A stretch of 64,000 nucleotides of DNA, taken from Enterococcus faecalis_A (GTDB lineage Bacteria > Bacillota > Bacilli > Lactobacillales > Enterococcaceae). Within the stretch, counting starts at the first letter, position 1; each line of letters opens with the position of its first letter. The stretch covers positions 248,001 to 312,000 of the forward strand of contig JBPDWA010000002.1 in NCBI GenBank assembly GCA_051295955.1, in the 5' to 3' direction. Under the pieces are notes generated by a model. The model made no database searches and was not told the origin of the DNA. It was given only the letters and a program-made list of their open reading frames with translations. Of the stretch, positions 35,098 to 44,375 are shown in pieces. The position numbers and the translations under genes are program-made.

Positions 35098-36816
35098 ATG
35101 AACCTAATCATTCAACATGCGAAAAAGTACAAAGGCTCCGTTTTAATTGCTTTATTAGCTGTGATTGTCATGGTGATTTCAGCGCTCTGGCAGCCGAAAC
35201 TGCTCCAGCAAGTGTTAGAAGCCATCATGAATGATGATAGTGACAAAATGAAAACTCTAGGGCTGCAATTAATTGGAATTGCCGGCTTAGGTTTGATAGC
35301 TGGTGTTATCAATACGATATTTTCAGCCAGAGTTGCTCAAGGTGTGAGTGCGGACCTTCGGGAAGCGACTTTTAGAAAAATTCAAACTTTTTCATTTGGT
35401 AACATTGAAAAGTTTTCAGCCGGCAATTTGGTGGTACGTTTAACTAATGACGTTACGCAAATTCAAAATGTAGTGATGATTGCGCTGCAAACGTTGTTTA
35501 GAATTCCGTTTTTATTTATTGGGAGTTTTATTTTGGCAATGATTACGCTGCCGCAGTTGTGGTGGATCATCATTGCATTAGTAGTGGCTGTTATTTTAAT
35601 TTCATTTTTGTCTTTCTCACAAATGGGAAAACATTTTATGATTATTCAAAATTTAATTGATAAGATCAATGGGATTGCCAAAGAAAACTTATTGGGAATT
35701 CGTGTAGTTAAATCTTTTGTGCAAGAGCAAAGTCAATTGTCGCGTTTTACTAAAGTCAGCGAAGAGTTAACTACCCATATTCTGATTGTCGGTAGCTTGT
35801 TTTCAGTAATGATTCCAGCTTTTATGTTAGTTGCAAACTTAGCAATTGCCGGAGCAATCTTTTTTGTCAGCAACTTAGTAAAAGATGATCCGACGGTTAT
35901 CGGCAGTGTTGCTTCTTTCATGAATTATTTGATGCAAATTATGATGGCGATCATTATTGGCGGAATGATGATGATGATGACTTCCCGGGCTGCGGTTTCG
36001 ATTAAGCGGATTAAAGAAGTGATGGATACTGAACCTGATATTACTTACAAAGACGTTGCAGAACAAACGTTGACTGGCAGTGTCACTTTTGATCATGTTT
36101 CTTTCCGTTATCCTGGTGATGATGAAGATACCTTGAAAGATATTTCTTTTACAATTCAACCGGGAGAAATGATTGGTGTTGTCGGAGCGACTGGAGCTGG
36201 TAAATCCACTATGGCACAGCTAATTCCTCGTTTATTTGATCCTACAGTCGGTAAAATTGAAGTAGGTGGCGTTGATTTACGTGAAGTGAATGAACAAAGT
36301 TTACGGAAAACCGTGTCCTTTGTTTTGCAAAAAGCAATCTTATTTTCCGGAACGATCGCACAAAATTTGCGCCAAGGAAAACGGGATGCATCCGAAGCTG
36401 AAATGGAGCACGCTTCTGACATTGCGCAAGCCAAAGAGTTTATTGAAAAGTTAGGTAATCGTTACGATGCGCCGGTAGAAGAACGTAGCAATAACTTTTC
36501 CGGAGGACAAAAACAACGTTTGTCCATTACTCGTGGCGTGATTGGTGAACCAAAAATTCTTATTTTAGATGATAGTACCAGTGCTTTGGACGCACGTTCC
36601 GAGCGGTTAGTGCGAGAAGCTTTGGCACGTGATTTAAAAAATACTACAACAATTGTCATCGCTCAAAAAATATCTTCCGTAGTTCATGCGGATCGCATTC
36701 TTGTTTTGGATAAGGGTTATTTGGTTGGTGAAGGTACGCATGAGGAATTGGTGGCAACCAATTCGATTTATCAAGAAATCTATGAAACCCAAAAAGGGAA
36801 GGAGGAAGTCAAATGA
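35098..36816 (+). CDS. efrA: Heterodimeric multidrug ABC exporter subunit EfrA
   Basis: 572 residues from the ATG at 35098, supported by AGTAGGGA; a start 39 bases earlier overlaps the inverted repeat. Six N-terminal membrane helices are followed by a nucleotide-binding domain with Walker A GATGAGKST, canonical signature FSGGQKQR and Walker B ILILDDSTSALD. The catalytic Glu after Walker B is Asp, so this subunit contributes the degenerate site, as in BmrC, TM287 and EfrC-type pumps. EfrAB of enterococci exports dyes and several antibiotics. The stop overlaps the efrB start by four bases. Confidence 0.88.
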   Translation: MNLIIQHAKKYKGSVLIALLAVIVMVISALWQPKLLQQVLEAIMNDDSDKMKTLGLQLIGIAGLGLIAGVINTIFSARVAQGVSADLREATFRKIQTFSFGNIEKFSAGNLVVRLTNDVTQIQNVVMIALQTLFRIPFLFIGSFILAMITLPQLWWIIIALVVAVILISFLSFSQMGKHFMIIQNLIDKINGIAKENLLGIRVVKSFVQEQSQLSRFTKVSEELTTHILIVGSLFSVMIPAFMLVANLAIAGAIFFVSNLVKDDPTVIGSVASFMNYLMQIMMAIIIGGMMMMMTSRAAVSIKRIKEVMDTEPDITYKDVAEQTLTGSVTFDHVSFRYPGDDEDTLKDISFTIQPGEMIGVVGATGAGKSTMAQLIPRLFDPTVGKIEVGGVDLREVNEQSLRKTVSFVLQKAILFSGTIAQNLRQGKRDASEAEMEHASDIAQAKEFIEKLGNRYDAPVEERSNNFSGGQKQRLSITRGVIGEPKILILDDSTSALDARSERLVREALARDLKNTTTIVIAQKISSVVHADRILVLDKGYLVGEGTHEELVATNSIYQEIYETQKGKEEVK

Positions 36817-38582
36817 CCGATTTAATCAAAGCTAGTAAATTTTTCTATCATTATTTAAAACGGTACAAACTATCTTTCTTCTTCATTTTCTTAGCAATTG
36901 TCGCAGCTACTTATCTACAAGTTAAAGCGCCACAATTTGTTGGTGAAGCGATTCAAGAGTTAGCAAAGTATGCTGCTAATTTGATGCAAGGCAAAGACGA
37001 TAAAAGTGACTTTGTTGCAGTAATCTGGAAATTGTTATTGTTTTACGTGCTAACCAGTGCTGCTAGCTTTATTTACAGTATTTTATTTACGCAAGTGGTG
37101 GGTAAAGCCACTAACCGTATGCGAATTGGTTTGTTTAATAAATTGGAGAAATTGACTATTCGTTTCTTTGACTCTCATCAAGACGGTGAAATTTTAAGCC
37201 GATTTACAAGTGATTTAGATAACATCCAAAATAGTTTGAACCAAGCGTTATTGCAAGCGATGACTAACGTTGCATTGTTAGTGGGTGTGTTGATTATGAT
37301 GTTCCGGCAAAATGTTGAACTTGCTTGGGCAACGATTGCTTCAACGCCGGTTGCAATTTTTATCGCTGTTTTTGTTATTAGTAAAGCACGGAAATACGTG
37401 GATTTACAGCAAGATGAAGTCGGCAAATTAAATGGCTATATGGATGAAAAAATTAGTGGTCAACGGGTGATCATCACCAATGGCTTGCAAGAAGAAACAG
37501 TTGATGGCTTTTTAGAGCGAAATGAAAAAGTACGGGCGGCTACTTATAAAGGTCAAGTTTATTCCGGTTTACTTTTTCCTTTAATGCAAGGAATGTCATT
37601 AGTAAATACTGCAATTGTGATCTTTTTCGGCGGTTGGTTAGCAGTGAACGGTAGTGTGGATCGTGCAACGGCTCTAGGTTTAGTCGTAATGTTTGTTCAA
37701 TATTCACAACAATATTATCAACCGTTGATGCAAATTTCTTCTGGATATAGCATGATTCAGCTAGCGATAACCGGCGCTCGTCGTTTAAATGAAATGTTTG
37801 CTGAACCAGATGAAATCCGTCCGGAAAATGGAGCGAAACTTGAACGAATTGAACACGCGGTTGCCTTAAATGAAGTTGTATTTGGCTATGACCCGGAAAT
37901 GCCGGTGTTAAAAAATGTGTCTATTCACGTAAATAAAGGCGAAATGGTTGCTTTAGTTGGTCCAACCGGTTCTGGTAAAACTACTATTATGAACTTGATG
38001 AATCGCTTTTACGATGTTAATGCAGGAGCAGTAACCTTTGACGGCACTGATATTCGTGAATTAGACTTGGCTAGTTTGCGTGCTCACGTTGGTATTGTCT
38101 TGCAAGAATCTGTCTTGTTTTCCGGTACTATCCGAGAAAACATCACCTTTGGTAAACCAGAAGCAACGGAGGAAGAAATCATCAGTGCAGCTCGACAAGC
38201 CAATATTCATGAATTTATCATGAGCTTGGAACAAGGCTATGAAACAGAGATTACTGAAGAGAACAATTTTTTCAGTACCGGACAAAAACAACTAGTAAGT
38301 ATTGCGAGAACAATCATCACGAATCCGGAACTCTTAATTTTAGATGAAGCCACTAGTAATGTAGATACGGTAACGGAAGCCAAAATTCAAAAAGCGATGG
38401 ATGAAGCGATTAAAGGAAGAACTAGCTTTGTAATTGCTCACCGCTTAAAAACGATTTTAAACGCTGATCGTATTATTGTGTTGCGTAATGGAGAAGTGAT
38501 TGAAGAAGGAAACCACCATGAATTAGTTGCTCAAAATGGTTTCTACGCTGAACTTTACAAAAATCAGTTTGTTTTCGAATAA
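36813..38582 (+). CDS. efrB: Heterodimeric multidrug ABC exporter subunit EfrB
   Basis: 589 residues. Six membrane helices with a long second loop precede a nucleotide-binding domain with Walker A GPTGSGKTT and a full Walker B LLILDEATSNVD (catalytic Glu present). The signature is degenerate, FSTGQKQ in place of SGGQ. This complements EfrA: one canonical and one degenerate ATP site in the heterodimer. ATGA overlap with efrA gives coupled translation. A terminator follows at 38641. Confidence 0.88.
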   Translation: MTDLIKASKFFYHYLKRYKLSFFFIFLAIVAATYLQVKAPQFVGEAIQELAKYAANLMQGKDDKSDFVAVIWKLLLFYVLTSAASFIYSILFTQVVGKATNRMRIGLFNKLEKLTIRFFDSHQDGEILSRFTSDLDNIQNSLNQALLQAMTNVALLVGVLIMMFRQNVELAWATIASTPVAIFIAVFVISKARKYVDLQQDEVGKLNGYMDEKISGQRVIITNGLQEETVDGFLERNEKVRAATYKGQVYSGLLFPLMQGMSLVNTAIVIFFGGWLAVNGSVDRATALGLVVMFVQYSQQYYQPLMQISSGYSMIQLAITGARRLNEMFAEPDEIRPENGAKLERIEHAVALNEVVFGYDPEMPVLKNVSIHVNKGEMVALVGPTGSGKTTIMNLMNRFYDVNAGAVTFDGTDIRELDLASLRAHVGIVLQESVLFSGTIRENITFGKPEATEEEIISAARQANIHEFIMSLEQGYETEITEENNFFSTGQKQLVSIARTIITNPELLILDEATSNVDTVTEAKIQKAMDEAIKGRTSFVIAHRLKTILNADRIIVLRNGEVIEEGNHHELVAQNGFYAELYKNQFVFE

Positions 38583-38639
38583 TCAAAGTAAGTAGTCAAA
38601 TTAAGTAACTGTGTTGCTTTACATCTTCTATTTTGAAAG

Positions 38640-38690
38640 CATGAACCCTAGTCAGACGACTTAGGGTTCATACTTTCTTTTCCTGCTATC
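38640..38690 (+). terminator. Intrinsic terminator, efrAB
   Basis: ATGAACCCTA / TAGGGTTCAT stem with a short loop, followed by ACTTTCTTTT. Confidence 0.8.
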
Positions 38691-38774
38691 CCTTTGAATT
38701 TTAGTGATTGATTTTCGCCATAGTTTTCTCAGAAAGAGTATGCTAAAATGGAGAAGCAGGAGGCGAGGCTACTG

Positions 38775-39374
38775 ATGGATAAGTTGAATAAACGCAAAGC
38801 TGATTTGGAAAGGACGCGCCAAGTAATTTTGACTGTCGCTTCTGATTTATTTATGACAAAAGGCTTTAAGAATACGTCCACTCGTGAGATTGCTGATAAA
38901 GCAAAAATTACGCAGCCGAATTTGTATCATCATTTTAAGAATAAAAAAGAATTATACTTAGCCGTCATTGAAGAATTAACTGATCACGTACAAGCGGAAT
39001 TAGCACCGATTGTGACCGACAACAGTTCATTGGAAACTAAGTTATTTCGTTTGGTAAAAGTATTGTTGGAAGAGCACCCAGCCAACTTATTTTTAATGTT
39101 GAATGATATGTTTCAAGAAATGGATGCCGATTATGAAAGAGCGTTGTATCAAATCTTTAAAAAAACATATATCGAAAATATCGCTGTAATTTTTGAAACC
39201 GAAGATAAAACTTATCATTTACAGCAAGCAGTCAGTGTTTCGGACGCAACTCGCTTTGTTTTATATAACGTTAGTGCATTGTTAAGTGTAGAAAAAACCT
39301 ATCAACGCAAAACAACTGACGAAGATATTCAAAAATTTATCCGTTTTATGTTACATGGAATTATTGAAAAATAG
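38775..39374 (+). CDS. TetR/AcrR family transcriptional regulator
   Basis: 199 residues from the ATG at 38775, which has AGGAGG 11 bases upstream. An earlier in-frame ATG at 38748 overlaps the likely -10 region (TATGCTAAAAT) and is rejected. The helix-turn-helix STREIADKAKITQPNLYHHFKNKKELY is a textbook TetR domain. The C-terminal half is helical and of unknown ligand. It lies after efrAB on the same strand but beyond a terminator, so it is a separate unit that may still control the pump. Confidence 0.88.
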   Translation: MDKLNKRKADLERTRQVILTVASDLFMTKGFKNTSTREIADKAKITQPNLYHHFKNKKELYLAVIEELTDHVQAELAPIVTDNSSLETKLFRLVKVLLEEHPANLFLMLNDMFQEMDADYERALYQIFKKTYIENIAVIFETEDKTYHLQQAVSVSDATRFVLYNVSALLSVEKTYQRKTTDEDIQKFIRFMLHGIIEK

Positions 39375-39504
39375 ACTAATGAACAAATATTGGCCATTGA
39401 CTGCAGCAAATAAAAAATAAAGTTACTTAAAAAACGAGTCTAGGACAGAAGTTTTAACATTCATAAGAACAAATAAAAATACAAAATAAGATGTACTTGC
39501 CCAT

Positions 39505-39545
39505 AAAATAAGATCTTCGTAAAAGAAGGTCTTATTTATTTCTAT
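39505..39545. terminator. Intrinsic terminator after the tetR gene
   Basis: AAATAAGATCTTC / GAAGGTCTTATTT stem with one G-U pair, then ATTTCT. It marks the boundary between the core genome and the second accessory island. Confidence 0.8.
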
Positions 39546-39623
39546 TGGCTCATCTGTAAGGTAATACTTGCACCGATATACTGTCAAATTTATTTCAGTC
39601 AAGCCAAATACTATATTCTCATA

Positions 39624-39941
39624 TTATTCAGGCAAATATTTGAAGTCTTTATTTTGTCCACAATGTACTAGCGCAATTTCATTATCTAAAAGTTCATCGA
39701 AAAACTTATCTATATTATTAGCATCAGGGTTATTTCTTACAAACTTCCAATTAAGTTCACTTTCATACTCTATTTTAGCGGAACCAGAATTATATCCAGC
39801 AAGCTTACAATATCTATTCACATCATTCTTATTAATATTTTTTTTGACTTGTAAGAAATAAAAGAAGTATCTGAACAGCCAGAATTTCTCTGACATTCTA
39901 ATAGTATCAGACTTGTAGTTCTTATGAGTATCGATAAACAA
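39624..39941 (-). CDS. Hypothetical protein or recombinase 3' continuation
   Basis: 105 codons on the minus strand, overlapping the 3' end of the recombinase remnant by 20 bases in another frame (start MFIDTHKNYKSDTIRM). The content is charged and AT-rich, with no recognised motif. It may be a separate small gene or the frameshifted tail of the recombinase gene. I cannot decide from the sequence. Confidence 0.35.
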   Translation of the reverse strand: MFIDTHKNYKSDTIRMSEKFWLFRYFFYFLQVKKNINKNDVNRYCKLAGYNSGSAKIEYESELNWKFVRNNPDANNIDKFFDELLDNEIALVHCGQNKDFKYLPE

Positions 39942-40617
39942 GCGGTCTATTTTTGATATCAGTTCTTTGATTTTTATATTTTTTCTTCAAGTAAATTATT
40001 GTCACCAATACTAGTGAGAAATCATCAATGACTTCATTAACTAAATTAAGCAATGTATTTTTTGTTAACAATTTTTTATCTTCAAACTCCACAGAATATA
40101 GTAATATCTGATAGAGTTCTTGATTAAAATGACTTGCAGAATAATGCTTTTTTTTCTGTTTTTTTGGCAACCCTTGATTACCTAATTTATTTCCTTCTAA
40201 TTTGGCTCGTTCTAGTCCATCTCTTCTTCTTGACCTAATATTGTCTAACTCCATTTCAGCCACGAAACCAAGTGAGATACAGAGCATTTTATCAACAAGA
40301 GTATCCGTTTTTAAGCTTTCCTGTAAGCTAGTAAGCCTAATGTTATATTCGTTAAATTCTTCTATTAGAGTAAATTTTTTCCTAGTCAATTGGTTTAGTC
40401 GGTAAACGCACATTGAAACGTTTACTTTTTTACTACTCAGCTCTTTGGTTAATGTATGTGCATTTATGAGCTCCAGCCGAATATCTTTCCCGCCACTTTC
40501 TTTTTCTGTAAATAGAATATTACAGTCGCTTAACGCAGCCTTTTGAACCTCCATCCCAAGCCATTGCTTGTCTTCCTAGCTAGAAACTCTTGCATAGCCA
40601 ATCTTTACCTTTTCCAT
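39922..40617 (-). pseudogene. Serine recombinase (resolvase family), early stop codon
   Basis: From the ATG at 40617 the frame reads MEKVKIGYARVSS, the standard resolvase N-terminus with the catalytic Ser, and then meets TAG at 40576-40578. The same frame continues after the stop with EDKQWLGMEVQKAAL and later GFVAEMELDNIRSRRRDGLERAKLEGNK, the conserved resolvase helix E region. Apart from that stop the frame is open for about 210 codons, so a single nonsense mutation inactivated it. It is divergent from the T7SS cassette at 40827 and suggests how the island arrived. Confidence 0.85.
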
Positions 40618-40826
40618 TTTCTCTAAATTGATTTGTTTGTCTTGTTACTGTTTTTCCATTTGGAAAACCTCCATATATTAGTTTGTGTTACTACTATATG
40701 GTAAAGCATGAATCATCTAGAAAAAATTCTTTATTTTTTTTACATTACGTAGATATTTTTTGATATACTGATTTTATAATAAATTCGACGAAACTTTAGA
40801 ATAAATGACGAAAGGAGGCTTTTCTT

Positions 40827-41078
40827 ATGAGCAAAATTGCTTCTAGTACTAGCCTAGCAACCACTGCTGGTTCAGGTGTTAAATCGGTCACTATCAATAA
40901 AGGACAACAAGTCTCTTTGAGACAAAGTACAATAGCCAGTATGAACACTGGAATGGAAGTCAATAACCAATTGTTGTCAGATTTAGCTCAACTAGTTGAA
41001 TGTGTAACAACTCAAAGTGAAAAATTCCCCAAAATTGCAGAACTTATTGCACTTCGAGATAGCCGGATTAAGTTTTAA
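40827..41078 (+). CDS. DUF3130/TIGR04197 family LXG-associated protein (Lap1-type)
   Basis: 83 residues starting MSKIASSTSLATTAGSGVKS. Small, helical, WXG100-like, with a Thr/Ser-rich start, matching the TIGR04197/DUF3130 family encoded directly before LXG toxins. In Streptococcus intermedius such Lap1 proteins bind the LXG domain and guide the toxin to the T7SS. A strong AAAGGAGG ribosome site precedes the ATG. First gene of the second effector cassette. Confidence 0.8.
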   Translation: MSKIASSTSLATTAGSGVKSVTINKGQQVSLRQSTIASMNTGMEVNNQLLSDLAQLVECVTTQSEKFPKIAELIALRDSRIKF

Positions 41079-41090
41079 GAGGTGAAAGAA

Positions 41091-41453
41091 TTGGAAAATA
41101 AGACAAATGAACAAGAACGTGTGAAATATGATCAGCTAATTTTAGAAAATGACGAGTTAATTGATGAGCTTAATAATGGAAAAAGAAAAATTGAAGAATC
41201 TATTTATACCTTAGAAGCAGATGTTCATAGAGGTTTTCAGGAGCTAAATAGGTTAAATGATGAAAATTTAAGATTTGGTGGTTCCAAAACTAGTTGGTTA
41301 CAATGTAATAATGAAGAACAAGAGCGAGCATTTCGTCAATTACTACGCGAATCGAATGAACAAATTGCATTAGCTTATAAGAAAGAAGCAAAAAAGATGG
41401 ATGAAGAACGAGAAACACTTTACAAGAAACGGAGTGAGATTCCTTGGGATTAG
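41091..41453 (+). CDS. DUF3958 family LXG-associated protein (Lap2-type)
   Basis: About 120 residues. I place the start at the TTG at 41091, six bases after AGAGGTG; a GTG at 41082 is possible but overlaps that site. The whole protein is charged and helical (ELIDELNNGKRKIEESIYTLEADVHRG to EEARETLYKKRSE-like end), fitting DUF3958, the second partner that joins DUF3130 and LXG domains in a pre-secretion complex. It overlaps the LXG gene start by 10 bases. Confidence 0.78.
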   Translation: MENKTNEQERVKYDQLILENDELIDELNNGKRKIEESIYTLEADVHRGFQELNRLNDENLRFGGSKTSWLQCNNEEQERAFRQLLRESNEQIALAYKKEAKKMDEERETLYKKRSEIPWD

Positions 41454-42941
41454 TTTATTCAAGTGGCGAGTCCACTGAGTTGATTCAAGCCTTAACCAGT
41501 AATTTGGCGAGTGGAAAAGAAGCAGTCAATCAATTAAAAACTGGCAGTCAAAAAATAGTTTCAACCGTGGATGGGCGCACTCTGGCAGGAGCTGCTTATA
41601 CTGCTGGAAAAGGATTATTTAGCGATCTGATTATTCCAATAATTATACGGATAACGACTGCTTGTGAAGCCATTGAACAAGAAATACAAAAATATCAATC
41701 AGCCGATCAAGCTACTTCAAGTGAGGGCTATTTAAATGAAGACAATTTAAATCAACAAATTGCGACAAAGAAAGCAATGAAAGCTTCTGTAGACTTTGCT
41801 TCATCCGTCGCAAGAACCGCTTCAAGAAATAATCCAGTTGCGTCAGTGCTAGATGCTTTACTTGATTTTCAGAGGAATTTAAATCGGATGTCAGAGAGTA
41901 TTCAAGATGATATTGATCAACTTCAAAAAAAATAAGAAAAGTTACACTCCTTTTCTTCTCAAACAAAAGGGCTATTCAGTAATAGTCTCAATGATTTAAA
42001 GATCGCCATGCAAGGTGTTCTAGTTTTAGATAGTACGATTGTAAACCCTGACGGCTCGTATACCTTGCCAGCTGGAGTAGATAAAAGTTGGTTTACGAGC
42101 CAAAAAGATATAGCAGCATTTAAGAATTCATCAAATTATACTTTTGCACACATGCCAAAAAATATGACACCTAAAGAAAACGGAAAACTGGTTAAGCGAA
42201 AATCTTCAAAAATTTGGACCTGACTTTTTAGATTATTTTAAAGATGGAACGGTATCAGCTGTAAGTTTTAGAAATGGTCGTGCTTTTCTAAATGGTGTTG
42301 CTATCTCTCAAGATTCATTAGGTAGATTGAAATGTGAAAATAGATTTTTATTTAAACCAACGCAAAATGGAGGTCACACTTATAATCTAGGTAAAGACTT
42401 CCAAAATAAGAGTGGTATTGATCTAGGAGACTATCACTACTCAAGGCTTCCAAACGGAAAGTTTAATTTTGGGGAGTTGAAAGCAGCAGGGGCTGCAGGG
42501 TTTAAAGCTGCTTTTAATCCTATTAATGATTTTAAAGGATGGGGAGAGGCTTCAAAAGTTAGTGAATTTGGAAAAGGTCTAGGAATTCTTGGAACCGGTT
42601 TAACAATAGGAAATAATTTTGCAGATAATATAGATCTTTCTGATGGCCTTGACGTAGGAGAAACAGTTAATTTTGTGACAGATACTGCACTAGATATGGG
42701 TTCAGGTGCAGGAGCTTCTGCGGTTGGCGCAATGGTTGGTTCAGCCTTCTTGCCTCCTTTAGGAACAGTTGTTGGAGCTGGTGTAGGCAAAGGGGTAAAT
42801 ATGCTTATAAATCATCCATTTGGTGATCCACCTAAAAGTGCCGTTGGTCATGTGAAAGATGGTGTGAAGAATGTTACAAAGGGTATTGGAGATAAGATAA
42901 GCAATTTAGTAGGAGGATTTAATTTTGGGTTTGGAGGTTAA
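41444..42941 (+). pseudogene. LXG-type T7SS effector with nonsense codon and frameshift
   Basis: One long gene broken twice. From TTG 41444 the LXG-type helical domain runs to a TAA at 41933. The same frame continues after it with EKLHSFSSQTKGLFSNS through 42223, so the first lesion is a simple nonsense change. Near 42195-42205 a one-base shift moves coding to another frame (ENLQKFGPDFLDYF), which continues to 42941. The C-terminus is glycine-rich and hydrophobic (GSGAGASAVGAMVGSAF, then GTVVGAGVGKGV) with a Lys-rich amphipathic tail, again a membrane-active look. Restored, it would be about 498 residues. Export partners and putative immunity are intact around it. Confidence 0.82.
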
Positions 42942-42945
42942 TTCT

Positions 42946-43671
42946 ATGGAAAAGAATATTAAAAGAGAATCGATAGATGAAAGAAATAAAGCCTATTTTA
43001 AATCTTTTATAGTTACTAGAGGAGGTATTGGCTTGCTGCAAATATCTTTAGCAGGCTTGGTTATTGCCCTACTTTGTTTGCCTATAACTTGGAAGGTTGC
43101 TGTTCTAGGCTATGGGATAAAACCACTCGAAAGTAAAGTTAATATCTTTATTATCTGTATTGCTATTTTTATGTTATTGACATTTTTATCTGTTAATTTA
43201 AGAGCCCTCAGGCGAGTCTTACTTCGACAACAAGGATTTTTAGGTATATTGGGAGTAGTCCAATCAATTTTACTTACAAGTATATTAATGTTTATGTTCT
43301 ATATGATAACTCAATGGGGTAATCCTAATGAAATTTGGTTTGGATCAAATTTTTCAGTTATCATTATAATATTGCTTAGTTTAGGGTATATTGGTTGTTT
43401 GATTTATAATTTTTATTGGCTAAAAAATCAATTAGAAGTAGGGTTCTCCACAGAGCGTACCACAGCTAACCATTTTGCTAAATCTAAAGTTTATGAATCA
43501 AAATCATTGTGGATAATCTTTGGTAGTTCAATAATAGGTGCTTTTTTGACGGGGAATTTAGCAAAAATATTTGGAGTGTTGTTTGGCTTGTTTTTGGGAG
43601 CTGTTTTTTCTAGATTAACAATAGAAGTAGGATATTCTGCTTATTTGCTAAATAAGAATAAAGACTACTGA
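42946..43671 (+). CDS. Putative immunity membrane protein of the LXG cassette
   Basis: 241 residues from the ATG at 42946, eight bases after GGAGG; a TTG at 42925 inside the effector is less likely. About six membrane helices in three pairs (roughly residues 28-50, 66-85, 98-125, 136-155 and 190-225). The sequence differs from the immunity candidates at 25107 and 27693 and lacks their C-terminal WYG signature, but ends EVGYSAYLLNK. The immunity role is inferred from its place directly after the effector. Confidence 0.6.
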   Translation: MEKNIKRESIDERNKAYFKSFIVTRGGIGLLQISLAGLVIALLCLPITWKVAVLGYGIKPLESKVNIFIICIAIFMLLTFLSVNLRALRRVLLRQQGFLGILGVVQSILLTSILMFMFYMITQWGNPNEIWFGSNFSVIIIILLSLGYIGCLIYNFYWLKNQLEVGFSTERTTANHFAKSKVYESKSLWIIFGSSIIGAFLTGNLAKIFGVLFGLFLGAVFSRLTIEVGYSAYLLNKNKDY

Positions 43672-43719
43672 ATAACTTATACTGATGAGCCTAAAAGATC
43701 ATGGAAAAAGAAAATATAA

Positions 43720-43929
43720 TTGCGTTCAAAAAAGATATCAACATATGTAGTGCTTAGTGTGTTATTGATTTTTGCTATAGCAGAGATAGAAGATATGTAT
43801 GTTGTGCCAGAAATCTGGAATATTATATTTTCATATGTCACTCTAGTACTTGTCATCTTACTAATACTAATCTTAGTTTGGTGGATTGTAAAAAAAATAA
43901 AGAATAAGAATGTTGGGAGAAAAAGATGA
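43720..43929 (+). CDS. Small two-helix membrane protein
   Basis: 69 codons from a TTG at 43720: two hydrophobic helices (about residues 9-22 and 33-56) and a basic tail KKIKNKNVGRKR. An ATG at 43700 in another frame gives MEKENIIAFKKDI before a stop, so the real start may have been lost to a small frameshift. It overlaps the next gene by four bases (ATGA). No family recognised; possibly an accessory immunity factor. Confidence 0.5.
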   Translation: MRSKKISTYVVLSVLLIFAIAEIEDMYVVPEIWNIIFSYVTLVLVILLILILVWWIVKKIKNKNVGRKR

Positions 43930-44375
43930 AATTAGAAACAAGACAATTTAGCCTGAACAATGTCATTGGATTTACTGCAGCTCTTAACTCTAAAAATGAC
44001 ATCTTTGACCAAGTATCTGAAACGAGTAAAAAATTCAAAGAAGTATTAATCCAAAATGGGTATTATGCAGATACACCTATTATTTTTGAATATAATCCAT
44101 TTGAAGAATCAAACGACCTAACTATTTTATCTGCCGTTGGCAATAAAATAAATATTGTTGGAGAAAACAGGTCACAATTCTTTTATAAAGAACGAATGGA
44201 CTTTACTACAGATTATTTTTATCGTCATTATGACCAAGAAGAAGCCATACCTTATAACGAAATTAAGAAAAAAATTGAAAAAGATAAGGGTATTTTTTTA
44301 ACAATTTATCATGTTCTTCTGGATTTAGACGGAGACATCGTTATCGACTTATATTGTGAGGTAGACAACCTATGA
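43926..44375 (+). CDS. DUF5085 family protein, copy 1
   Basis: 149 residues, start MKLETRQFSLNNVIGF. The soluble alpha/beta pattern with a long central acidic region matches the DUF5085 family, which occurs downstream of LXG toxin genes in Firmicutes and has no known activity. It overlaps the small membrane protein gene upstream and the second DUF5085 gene downstream by four bases each. Confidence 0.72.
   Translation: MKLETRQFSLNNVIGFTAALNSKNDIFDQVSETSKKFKEVLIQNGYYADTPIIFEYNPFEESNDLTILSAVGNKINIVGENRSQFFYKERMDFTTDYFYRHYDQEEAIPYNEIKKKIEKDKGIFLTIYHVLLDLDGDIVIDLYCEVDNL

Noticed and set aside
40580..40617. Suppressed or recoded TAG in the recombinase
   Set aside because: Nothing suggests stop-codon read-through, and neighbouring genes in the island are also broken, so plain nonsense decay is more likely.
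43700..43750. ATG at 43700 as start of the small membrane protein
   Set aside because: It is in a different frame and meets a stop after 16 codons; it would require a frameshift, so the TTG at 43720 is reported with low confidence.
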